From NCBI GenBank assembly GCA_003599815.1, contig QZJZ01000085.1, forward strand, positions 1-35,587: DNA of 35,587 nt, given 5' to 3'. The translations under genes and the position numbers were made by a program. The notes under the pieces are model-generated. The model did not search any database, was not told the DNA's origin, and saw nothing but the letters and a program-made list of their open reading frames with translations. The DNA comes from Candidatus Auribacter fodinae. GTDB lineage: Bacteria; Auribacterota; Auribacteria; Auribacterales; Auribacteraceae. Shown here one piece after another: positions 24,714-33,400 of this stretch; position 1 is the first letter of the stretch; every line of letters begins with the position of its first letter.

Positions 24714-25771
24714 AATAACGATGGTTTCCCTGTTTTAATACATTCTATAAAATCTTCGACATGAAGGTATTCACAGCGAGACCGAGCTGAATGCCAGTTC
24801 AGGTTGCTGTCCCAGTATCCGGGGGTGTTATCGACGGCTTCAGCCAGATACCCATAGCTCAGCTCGTTGAGGAGTGGTGTGCCGGATGGGCCGCGTAAAA
24901 AGTCCATTGCCATGGTCTGAAAACTGCATCTTCTGGCGGCTTCAAAAGCTGTTTTAACCGCCTCGAGCGGAATGCGTGATTGGTCGTAGCAAATACGCCC
25001 GCTTCCTGATGCGCGGAAATCGTCAGTGCGGTTATCACGGGTAAAACCAAAGGCCCGTTTCCCTATAACAGTGATGCGTATATCGTGTGTGTTATCCGGC
25101 ATAAATTCCTGAAAATAAACATAATTTTTTTCCGGCTGGTACTGGAGCGGCGGTAACGGCGGATATTGTTTTTTTACAATATACGGTATCGCATAATATA
25201 TGCGCCTCAGGAAAAGTTTTATATCTTTTAACCGCCTCGGCATGAGTTTCTGAGGCTCGTTTAAGCGTACCTGCGGAAAACGCCCTTTGAAAAACATACT
25301 GATGATAAGTTCGTAAGCTTCTTTGTAATTACTGGCTTTTATGACATTAGCGCTTGAGGCTCCTACTGATAACTTGAACACCAGCGGATAGTTACAGCTT
25401 TTTAAAAAGGCATGTGCCTGATCGAAGTTCCAGAATACCCACGACGGAATGGCAGGCAGTCCGGCGGCTTTAAATAAATAATGCTGTGCTGTTTTTTCAT
25501 CAAAAAACCAGCGCGAGGCGTAGTTGGGGTACACCGGTATGCCCAGCACATTTTCTATGGCTGGTAAAATTCTGAGTGCGGCATGTTTGTCGTCAGGCGA
25601 ATGAAAAACGTGCCACATGATGCCGTCGCAGTCCCTGATTTTATCTATGCAGTCAGGTGTTCGGAGGTCAGTTTTTATTACCGTAATACCTTTTTCTTCA
25701 AGGGCTTTAACCCAGTTGGGAGCCCAGCTGAATACAGGGATTGCATCAGGGTAATGAACAGCGATTTTCAT
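24710..25771 (-). CDS. ATP-grasp fold ligase-like protein
   Basis: A 353-residue protein with an ATP-grasp outline: a preATP-grasp N-terminus (MKIAVHYPDAIPVFSWAPNW), a lysine strand YPLVFKLSVGASSANVIKA (the ATP-binding lysine near 140), the mid-domain DIRITVIGKRAFGFTR, and a C-terminal metal site FQTMAMDFLRGPSGTPLLNELS (D and E/N typical of Mg binding). Such enzymes join a carboxylate to an amine or thiol through an acyl phosphate. Between Wzt and a GT4 gene, it may attach an amino acid or similar group to a sugar, as seen in some surface polysaccharides; that is inference. RimK and D-Ala-D-Ala ligase are related folds, but the lengths and motifs do not match them closely. Confidence 0.7.
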   Translation of the reverse strand: MKIAVHYPDAIPVFSWAPNWVKALEEKGITVIKTDLRTPDCIDKIRDCDGIMWHVFHSPDDKHAALRILPAIENVLGIPVYPNYASRWFFDEKTAQHYLFKAAGLPAIPSWVFWNFDQAHAFLKSCNYPLVFKLSVGASSANVIKASNYKEAYELIISMFFKGRFPQVRLNEPQKLMPRRLKDIKLFLRRIYYAIPYIVKKQYPPLPPLQYQPEKNYVYFQEFMPDNTHDIRITVIGKRAFGFTRDNRTDDFRASGSGRICYDQSRIPLEAVKTAFEAARRCSFQTMAMDFLRGPSGTPLLNELSYGYLAEAVDNTPGYWDSNLNWHSARSRCEYLHVEDFIECIKTGKPSLL

Positions 25772-25798
25772 CCGGCGCTTAACCTTTCTTTACACATA

Positions 25799-27055
25799 TT
25801 AGGCGATCGTTACCTCAGGTGTTCTCCAGCAGTACGGAGTATTGGTTCCCGGCGTTTCCACACAGCCGCCTTTCATGACGCTGAAATATCCGAAGTGCCC
25901 GTTCGCGTACGGGTTAGTCAGATATTCGTCATAGAGGCGCAGTGAAACCATATACCGTCCGGTGGTTAATTGTATCGGATCGAATTTGATTTTTATAGTC
26001 TGAATGCCTGTTTTCAGGCTGATGTCCATGTACGCTCCCATGCATACGGTCATATCTTCATTGATAAACGAACAATACATCCTTGTTTTTGTTTCTGAAG
26101 GGCTTGCAACCGTAACTTTAAGCGTTGCCGCATCAAATGAGGCGAACGACTCGGATGGTTCACCCTGTGCGTTGGTGATGCGGACATCTTCGAACCGTAT
26201 GTCATGAGTTCCATAATCCTTAAAATACTTTACCAGCCGGAGCGATCCCGGTTTTGTCGAGCCCTCAATCAATGTTTCAGGAAACGGCGCGTCATTGCCG
26301 AGCATTTTCATTTCGTAATGCGATATCGCCTCGCCGGGTGTGCCGCAATACCGTAACGACCCGTGATCGAAAAAGATGCCTTTGGTTGCGATACCGTCGA
26401 TGGTCTGCATGTTGTGGCTCACGATCACAAAGGTGACGCCGTTTTCCTTGAGTTGTTTCAGGTGGTCAAGACATTTGCGCCTGAACCGCGCGTCGCCGAC
26501 AGCAAGCACTTCGTCGATAAGCAGGATCTCAGGGCGGCAATGAGCGATAATGGCAAAGCCCAGCCGTACATACATGCCGCTGGAATAATGGCGGACAGGG
26601 GAGTCGATAAATTCCTCGATTCCCGCGAAATCGATGATCGAATCGAGCTGGCGGGTAATTTCCGCGGTTTTCATGCCGAGGATACTGCCGTTAATGTAAA
26701 TGTTTTCTCTTCCGCTGAGCATAGGGTGAAATCCGGCGCCGACCTCAATCAATGCGCCGATCCTGCCGCGGATAGAAATTTTTCCGAGGTCAGGCATATA
26801 TATGCCGTTAAGGAGTTTAAGCATGGTTGACTTACCTGCTCCGTTGGCGCCGATCAGTCCTACCGCTTCACCTCGTTTTATCTCGAAATTTATGTCGCGC
26901 AGAGCCCAGAACTCGCCGCGTCTCAGGCGGTTGCGGGCTAAGGGTATGCCGAAGGAACCTGCTGTGAGGTCTAATGTGCCGTAGAGCATCATGTGCCTGA
27001 CGCTTTTGCTGAACTTTTTGGATACGCCGTCTACGGTTATAACGCTGTCAGCCAT
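25799..27055 (-). CDS. wzt: Polysaccharide ABC exporter ATPase with Wzt C-terminal domain
   Basis: A 418-residue protein. The nucleotide-binding domain (about 1-240) has Walker A GANGAGKST (69-77), the signature YSSGMYVRLGFA and Walker B ILLIDEVLAVGD. The extra C-terminal ~170 residues (beta-rich, with VRITNAQGEPSESFASFDAATL and GRYMVSLRLYDEY) match the Wzt C-terminal domain that recognises the end cap of the O-antigen before export. The protein powers flipping of an undecaprenyl-PP-linked polysaccharide across the inner membrane. It is directly preceded by the permease gene (stop and start adjacent) and followed after 27 bases by the ATP-grasp gene. The C-terminal domain implies that the exported glycan carries a specific terminal modification. 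Confidence 0.92.
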   Translation of the reverse strand: MADSVITVDGVSKKFSKSVRHMMLYGTLDLTAGSFGIPLARNRLRRGEFWALRDINFEIKRGEAVGLIGANGAGKSTMLKLLNGIYMPDLGKISIRGRIGALIEVGAGFHPMLSGRENIYINGSILGMKTAEITRQLDSIIDFAGIEEFIDSPVRHYSSGMYVRLGFAIIAHCRPEILLIDEVLAVGDARFRRKCLDHLKQLKENGVTFVIVSHNMQTIDGIATKGIFFDHGSLRYCGTPGEAISHYEMKMLGNDAPFPETLIEGSTKPGSLRLVKYFKDYGTHDIRFEDVRITNAQGEPSESFASFDAATLKVTVASPSETKTRMYCSFINEDMTVCMGAYMDISLKTGIQTIKIKFDPIQLTTGRYMVSLRLYDEYLTNPYANGHFGYFSVMKGGCVETPGTNTPYCWRTPEVTIA

Positions 27056-27919
27056 TTACACTCTTTCCGCTATTTTAGTTTGTGCCATATAAAAGAACTG
27101 CCATCCGGCAATCAATACAATGCATGAAATAATTGCGCTAACTATGTATCCTGTGGTTAATTCTGAAGAGCCGTAGAGCACCATGTCTCTGGGAAAATTA
27201 ATCAGATAATGCAGTGGATTATACTGTGTTACCACTCCAAGTGCGCTGGAATTGTCAATGGGATAAAGAACGGGGGTGAGAAGCATTAACCCCATAGTAG
27301 CGAAAGGGATAATGTTGATAAGATCACGTAATATCGCGGCAACCAGCGAGAAAAACAACCCCAGCCCCAGCGTGAGGATGAACAGCGGAATCAGGCTGAG
27401 GAAACCGATGAGAACTCCAACCGGATGCGGAGCTGTCCGGTATACAATAAACGCCGCGGCAATCAGTATCAGGCGTACCGCTGTATCGACTATACCCATC
27501 AGAGAGGAAGAAAACACAAGTGCGATGCGGGGAAAATTGATTTTGACGATCATTGATCCTGCCTGAACGATAGATCCTGTGCAGGCTGTTAATCCGGCGG
27601 TGAACAAGTTGAAAAAGGTGGTTCCGATAATCGCGTACACCGCATACGGCGCTTTAAGACCCTGAACATTAATGACTCCGGCATTGCCCATGACCATAAA
27701 CATACCGACCGTGATGATCGGAATAATAAACGCCCAGACGATACCCAGTACGGACTGGCGGTATTTTGAACTGAAATTACGGATAAAAAGCCTGATAATG
27801 AGCTCGCGGGCATCGATGAATTCGCGTATCATGAGCCGGGTTTTCACAAACGGTCCCGTGTCGGAAGCGGTTCGCGGCCCGGCGTAGGTATAAATAATTT
27901 CACTGGATTGATTGTTCAT
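27056..27919 (-). CDS. wzm: Polysaccharide ABC exporter permease (ABC-2, Wzm)
   Basis: An ABC-2 type permease of 287 residues from the chosen start. It has an amphipathic N-terminus (TRLMIREFIDARELIIRLFIRNFSSKYRQ), typical of Wzm/TagG, six hydrophobic segments and a conserved NPLHYLINFPRDMVLYG. It forms the channel that the next gene's ATPase drives. The open frame extends to 27952, but the promoter at 27967-27996 would start RNA about 8 bases before that codon. The ATG at 27919 has GGAAG just upstream, so I prefer it; the ATG at 27928 is also possible. It is the first gene of the export operon. Confidence 0.88.
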   Translation of the reverse strand: MNNQSSEIIYTYAGPRTASDTGPFVKTRLMIREFIDARELIIRLFIRNFSSKYRQSVLGIVWAFIIPIITVGMFMVMGNAGVINVQGLKAPYAVYAIIGTTFFNLFTAGLTACTGSIVQAGSMIVKINFPRIALVFSSSLMGIVDTAVRLILIAAAFIVYRTAPHPVGVLIGFLSLIPLFILTLGLGLFFSLVAAILRDLINIIPFATMGLMLLTPVLYPIDNSSALGVVTQYNPLHYLINFPRDMVLYGSSELTTGYIVSAIISCIVLIAGWQFFYMAQTKIAERV

Positions 27920-27966
27920 GGCTTCCATTCTGAATGGTGGTGAAATTGGCATTAGACTTAAAAATC

Positions 27967-27996
27967 AGTATATTTTTTTCTTCTCATATTTGTAAA
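27967..27996 (-). promoter_or_regulatory. Promoter of polysaccharide export operon
   Basis: On the minus strand TTTACA (27991-27996), an 18-base spacer, then TATACT (27967-27972). The start of transcription near 27960 argues against the furthest upstream start codon of the permease. Confidence 0.5.
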
Positions 27997-28132
27997 GAGC
28001 TTTGTTGCAATAGGAAGTTCTTTCACGACAAAAGGTGTGTCATCTAAGGCAAAGGCGGGTAGTGAATATTAAAAATAAGCAACAGGTTTAATGTGTATAA
28101 CATTCCATTTATAAGGCGTATAATAAAAAATA

Positions 28133-28918
28133 TTAAGACGAGAGGTGATCGTCCGACGAATTATTTTTCTGCGCGGGAGCATCCTGCATTTCAACAAGAT
28201 AATCCCAGTATCGTTTTGGCAGGAATTGCCGTTGAAGTTTCGGGTTTATCCGCTCTTTGATAGCGATTGCCGAGAAATACTGTCTCCATAAAGACTGGCA
28301 GTGCAGTTCATCCTGCGAGAGTTCCGGTGCGCTGGTCTGCTCAATTTTTGTGATATACCATGATTCACGGTCAAACAGAGCCGCGGTGGAGCGGGGTACA
28401 TCATGAATCACCCATTGTTTCGCTGAAAGCCGTTTTGAAAAATGAGACGCCAAAATGGGAAGCACGAAGTGGTCTGTGCGGACAGGAGCATAGTATCTCC
28501 CGTCGTCGAGCTCTCTGAATCTGAGCAGTCCTTTCATCCTGTGAGCTTCGCACCCAACTTTAAGCGACACATCATGAATCATCGCGACTCGTTTGTCAGA
28601 AAGGTGTTTATTTAGGTTGAGCCCTGTTTGCAGTCCAAAGCAGGCATACCGGTACATGCAGATTTCCTTATTCTCAAGAGCGGAAAGGAATACGAAAAAA
28701 AGATGTTTTAACGATTGGGCGCTTAATGCATTACGAAGCCTGCGGCGAAATGAGTTTGCCGCAGATATGTTTGTAGGTATAAATAGCTCCTCATTAATCA
28801 GATCCGGCTCGTATTTAGACTGTTCAATGATGTTTTCAGGCTGGATATTTTTCGTTATGCATTCCGAAAAGAGCGACAGCAATCCCTCAAACGATCCGTC
28901 ATACGTGCAGATAATCAT
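28133..28918 (-). CDS. DUF4130 (TIGR03915-type) DNA-metabolism protein
   Basis: A 261-residue protein. It opens MIICTYDGSFEGLLSLFSEC and contains MIHDVSLKVGCEAHRMKGLLRF and YYAPVRTDHFVLPILASHF, signatures of the DUF4130 family (TIGR03915, SAM-associated). The family is encoded next to a radical SAM protein of the TIGR03916 type and is often fused to or near a uracil-DNA glycosylase-like protein, so a role in DNA repair or base handling is predicted. The biochemical activity is unknown. Its start overlaps the radical SAM stop by 4 bases. No glycosylase-like domain is fused to it, and none is encoded elsewhere in the window. Confidence 0.85.
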   Translation of the reverse strand: MIICTYDGSFEGLLSLFSECITKNIQPENIIEQSKYEPDLINEELFIPTNISAANSFRRRLRNALSAQSLKHLFFVFLSALENKEICMYRYACFGLQTGLNLNKHLSDKRVAMIHDVSLKVGCEAHRMKGLLRFRELDDGRYYAPVRTDHFVLPILASHFSKRLSAKQWVIHDVPRSTAALFDRESWYITKIEQTSAPELSQDELHCQSLWRQYFSAIAIKERINPKLQRQFLPKRYWDYLVEMQDAPAQKNNSSDDHLSS

Positions 28919-30216
28919 ATCTCACCTGAAATTGCTGATGTTAAGTCACTGGTATCACGATTTATATCAAAAAGGTCGAGCTGTGATGACACCCTGCCCG
29001 GATATGGGATGGTGAGACGGTTTCGGATTGCCGCAGGGTCGAGCGGCGTGTCTCCGTAATATTTTCCATTGACCGTGAAAAAGTACTGCGCCCGTTTTAG
29101 CACAATGTGTAATTTCCTGAGGTCGTTATATTGAATGCGCTGTACTTTACGCAGTGCGATAATTTTTTTTGCGGAACGTACGCCAATGCCGGGCACTCGG
29201 AGGAGCACTTCGTAATCAGCAATGTTCAGTTCCACCGGGAATCTGCCGGGATTCCGTAAAGCCCAGCATATTTTCGGATCAAGCTCAACATCAAAGCGGG
29301 GATGCGCTTCGTCGAGCAGTTCCTCTGCGCTGAACCCGTAAAAACGTAGGAGCCAGTCCGCCTGATATAAACGATGTTCCCTGAGCAGGGGCGGCGTATG
29401 CAGTACGGGCAGTCTGGAGTCATTGTTTACAGGAATATACGCTGAATAATATACCCGCTTTAAAGTCATTTTTTCATAGAGCCACGAGCTGAGGCGCATG
29501 ATCTGCAAATCAGTCTCAGGTGTTGCGCCGATTATCAACTGGGTGCTTTGCCCTGCAGGGGTATAAGCGGGCATTGTTTTCGGTTTATTCTTTTTCTTTT
29601 TTACCTCTTGATTATGTTGGAGTGTCTCTCCGACGGAATGCATGGGCAATAATATGGATTCCACCTTTTTCTGGGGGGCGAGCATTGCCAGGCTTTCGCG
29701 AGATGGAAGTTCGATATTGATGCTCACCCTGTCTGCGTACCTGCATGCAGTATGTACAAGGTCAAGGTTCGCGCCGGGGATCAGCTTAAGATGAATATAC
29801 CCGTTAAAACGGTGTATTTCCCTGAGCCGCCGTACGGTTTTTATCAGCAATTCCATGGTGTGATCGGGCGACTGTATGACGCCTGAACTGAGAAATAATC
29901 CCTCAATGTAGTTTTTTGTGTAGAAATTCATGGTCAGTTCGCATATTTCCTCAGGGGTGAAAGCCGCACGGGGAACATCGTTGTTAGCTCTATTAATGCA
30001 GTATGTGCAGTTATAGATACAGACATTTGTCATCAGGATTTTTAAGAGAGATATGCACCTGCCGTCAGCCGCCCAGCTGTGGCATATGCCGCTTGATTGG
30101 GTAGTGCCCACACCCGCAGAGTGTGCCCGGTTTGAGCCGCTGGACGCACAGCTTGCGTCATATTTGGCGCTTTCCGCAAGGATAGTTAGCTTTTTTAATG
30201 CCGATTCCCGTATCAT
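28915..30216 (-). CDS. Radical SAM protein, putative DNA repair (TIGR03916-type)
   Basis: A 433-residue protein with the radical SAM cluster motif CIYNCTYC (C66, C70, C73) after KILMTNV, inside an N-terminus typical of the family (KYDASCASSGS, then GICHSW). A helix-hairpin-helix DNA-binding motif, LLRVPGIGVRSAKKIIALRK, lies near residues 338-357 (PGIG at 342-345). Proteins of this group are predicted to repair or modify DNA by radical chemistry with their DUF4130 partner, encoded immediately downstream with a 4-base overlap. A near-consensus promoter lies about 50 bases upstream. The substrate is not known. The start has no strong ribosome site but fits the family N-terminus. Confidence 0.88.
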   Translation of the reverse strand: MIRESALKKLTILAESAKYDASCASSGSNRAHSAGVGTTQSSGICHSWAADGRCISLLKILMTNVCIYNCTYCINRANNDVPRAAFTPEEICELTMNFYTKNYIEGLFLSSGVIQSPDHTMELLIKTVRRLREIHRFNGYIHLKLIPGANLDLVHTACRYADRVSINIELPSRESLAMLAPQKKVESILLPMHSVGETLQHNQEVKKKKNKPKTMPAYTPAGQSTQLIIGATPETDLQIMRLSSWLYEKMTLKRVYYSAYIPVNNDSRLPVLHTPPLLREHRLYQADWLLRFYGFSAEELLDEAHPRFDVELDPKICWALRNPGRFPVELNIADYEVLLRVPGIGVRSAKKIIALRKVQRIQYNDLRKLHIVLKRAQYFFTVNGKYYGDTPLDPAAIRNRLTIPYPGRVSSQLDLFDINRDTSDLTSAISGEI

Positions 30217-30272
30217 AGAGTTAGTTTGCCCGATAATTTGTTGCGTAAAAAATATGCCGTAAATAATTACGT

Positions 30273-30302
30273 ATTATAGCGGGCAGATCTTTGTTTTGTC
30301 AA
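30273..30302 (-). promoter_or_regulatory. Promoter of radical SAM/DUF4130 operon
   Basis: On the minus strand a perfect TTGACA (30297-30302), an 18-base spacer, then a perfect TATAAT (30273-30278). It predicts strong basal transcription with a leader of about 50 bases. Confidence 0.65.
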
Positions 30303-30360
30303 AGAAAAATTTGGTGTGCGGGTTTCTTTTTTTTCGAACTCGATACACTGCGATATCAGA

Positions 30361-30390
30361 TTGTATAATTGCCTGATTTTGTGGTATAAT
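30361..30390 (+). promoter_or_regulatory. Promoter of the 1,680-residue protein gene
   Basis: TTGTAT (30361-30366), an 18-base spacer, then an extended -10 (TG at 30382-30383, TATAAT at 30385-30390). It is divergent from the radical SAM promoter, with 58 bases between the two -35 boxes. Confidence 0.55.
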
Positions 30391-30419
30391 TATGAAAAAT
30401 TACGATGGAGAAAAAGTAT

Positions 30420-33400
30420 ATGCGAATCAGGTCGATTCGGTTTTTGTTTTTAATTATTTTAATGTCGGGTTCGGGCGCGTTTTTATGTGCCGCGGAACAC
30501 TCTGATTCCCTTCGGGACGGGGCACGGAAGGCTGGGGTTTCATTATCTCTTGCCGCTCAGGGGGATGGAAGCGGAACGCTTTTTTATATTGAGGACGCGC
30601 ACTGTGATTATCCCGCTCAAAAAGAGATAGCCCGCGTTCTTTCATTTCTTATCGACGGCGGATATTCTTCAACAGTTGCCGTTGAAGGTTCTCAAGGCCG
30701 TATTTTCACGCATTTGTTTTCATCGTTTCCCGTTGACGCAACCAGAAACAGAATGGCTGAAAATATGTTGAGAACCGGTATTATTTCTGGTGAGGAGTAT
30801 CTGAGTATTTCGCGGGGCAAGCCGTTGACAATCGTCGGTGTAGATGATGAACGGGCGTATCGCCAGAATATTGACGCGTTCAGAGTGTATTATGATAATG
30901 CTGATAACCTTGCCCGAGCTCTGGATATGGTGGATGATATTGTTGATGCCGTGAGGGCATCGTATCCTCACAGGGAACTTGCCGGGCTGTTGAGCTTACG
31001 AGACGAGTACAGCTCCGGGACGGTGGATTTTCTTACGCTGATTAATACGGCTCTGTCCTTTGCCGGCGCAAACCGAACTTTTTCTGAGTATCCTGAGCTT
31101 GCGTCCGCGTATGACTTGTTGTCGCGTCAGGATCAGATCAATCGTACTGTGGTGGACGCTGAAATTCAGAAGCTGGTCGCGCGCATTAACACAGAAGCGT
31201 TGTTTGATACAGCCGGAAAGGTACGTTCGCTGTACAGGGATTATCTGAGCGGCGCTGTTTCAGCGGCGGAAATGTATGCAGGACTTGCGGCATGCGCGCA
31301 TGAAGCGGGCATTAACCTGACCGACGCGCATCCGGTTATAGCTGAACTGGGTGATATAGTCGCCCGGCTTGACACTATTCCGCACGAGGCGATAAACAAG
31401 CAGTTACGGAGCTTTTGCGATACTGTCAGCGAACAGCTTGTTCGGTCCGATGAAGACAAGTGTCTTGTCGTTCTATCCGATCAGGCACAGGCTATTCGCC
31501 AGATGTGCACGTTGCGTATCAGCAGGGAAGAATATGCCCGCTATACTGAGGAAAACACTGACCTTATTGAAAGTTTTAGAGAAAACCTGAGCCGTCTTTC
31601 ATCTGTTTTACCTGATGCGCGCGATGAGCAGGTGATCCGGCGTATGCATGAGAATGCCTGCGCTTTTTACCGTCTCGCCGCGGGCAGAGATCAGGCGTTA
31701 TTCGTTAATACACAAAAATTAATCAGCTCGGAACCCTCACAGGGTGTGGTTCTTATTGCCGGCGGTTTTCATACGCCTGATATTATTGAGCGGTGTTCTA
31801 AACAGGGGATAACCTGTTACGTGATCCGTCCCGAACGGGTTGGCGACTCGTCGTTCATCAGATACGCTTCAGTGCTTCTGCGTGATACGGCTCAGTCCGA
31901 TATGTTCTCTGCCGGCGGGCTCATAAACACATATCTGCGCGCCTCGTCATTTTTCGCGGATAAAAGTTTTGATAATTTTCAGGATGTGAGCAATTTCAGA
32001 GACACCTTCATCCTGACTGCTATAGCCGATGCCTTGCCTGAGTTTAATTCTCAGGATCTGCAGGCGATAGTCAGGCAGTGGCGGAGCGCATATTTACGGG
32101 TTGTTGGCGACAGTGTGGGCACGGATACCAGCGATTATCAAATGGCTCAGGCTCTTTTTGATGCCGTTGTTACCGATTTATTTGATTCCAAAAATATCCT
32201 GATTGATAAAGATAACAACGAGCTTTTCGTGTACAGCCATGCTCGCATTGTCCGAATTAGCCGTGACGAGAACGGCGCGCCTCGTATTGAGGTAATGCCT
32301 GATACCTTTGAGTCGTTATCGCGCGCTAAAATGCTGGACTTGAATAAGAATATTCTGTTTCTCCTGAATTCACGGGTGTTTATTTCCGCATGGACAATCG
32401 CTGATTCCCGTTCGGAACATTACCGGCATGGCGACGCTCATTACAGCATAAAGTACATTGAGGCGCTTAACGCGCGCGGCATTGCGCCTGTTGTTATACT
32501 TCCCGACGATGAGAACGGGTATAATGAGACTCTGCGTAAATATAAACCGTACCTGAACGATAAAGTCCACAATTTTTCTTTCGCGGTTTATGACAGTGAA
32601 TCAGGGGCGTATATAGAAACCGATCATAATATTACGCCTCTTGCGCAAATTGATACGGTTTCCGGCAAAAAGCCGGTCATACTTCAGTTATTCACATCTT
32701 TTGACACCGAGTCCGACGCGCGCCTGCGCATCATTTCCGAGCGGTTATCTTCAGGAACGGAGCAGGTTGCCGCGCCTGTGGTTATTCGTATCCCTGCCGC
32801 AGGGGCTGTGCCGTCTACGATCGATGATGTACCGATTGTTGACCTGTATATGACGCCTGTTGAACTTGGTTCCGAAGTTCAGAATTCCGTGCAGAGCGGA
32901 TTTGTGGCTGATAAAGAACTGATGGATGTTGCCGGCATGTTCAGAAAACACGGCAGGCAGAAAGTCCGGTCTGAAATACTGAATGAAATAGATGAAGAGC
33001 TGGCAGGCAAAGAACTGAAACCCCTGCTCGGCCGCATACCCGGATTTCATTCCGATACGTTTAGCAATCTGCACTGGTCGTTTAGGTACCTGACCGAACA
33101 GACAGATTCGGAGCTAGCCTCGTTTATGCGTGCCGCGCTTCAGTATCCTGAACCGCAGGTGATTTTTACGTTTTTGGGCGAGTCTGAACAGGATACTCGC
33201 CACCGTCGTTTTCTGAGCGGGCAGGCGAATTATATTGATATCCGTTATCCTGATGCTACTGTGGCTGATAAAAACAGCGCAATACTGGTTGTCAATCTTC
33301 CTCCCGTCGACAGTATGCTGTTTAAAGCCCTGATGGCGGGATCGGATGCCGCTGTTGTCAGCGGAGAGAATTCGTTATCTGAGGGCCTGCTTTTAAATAA

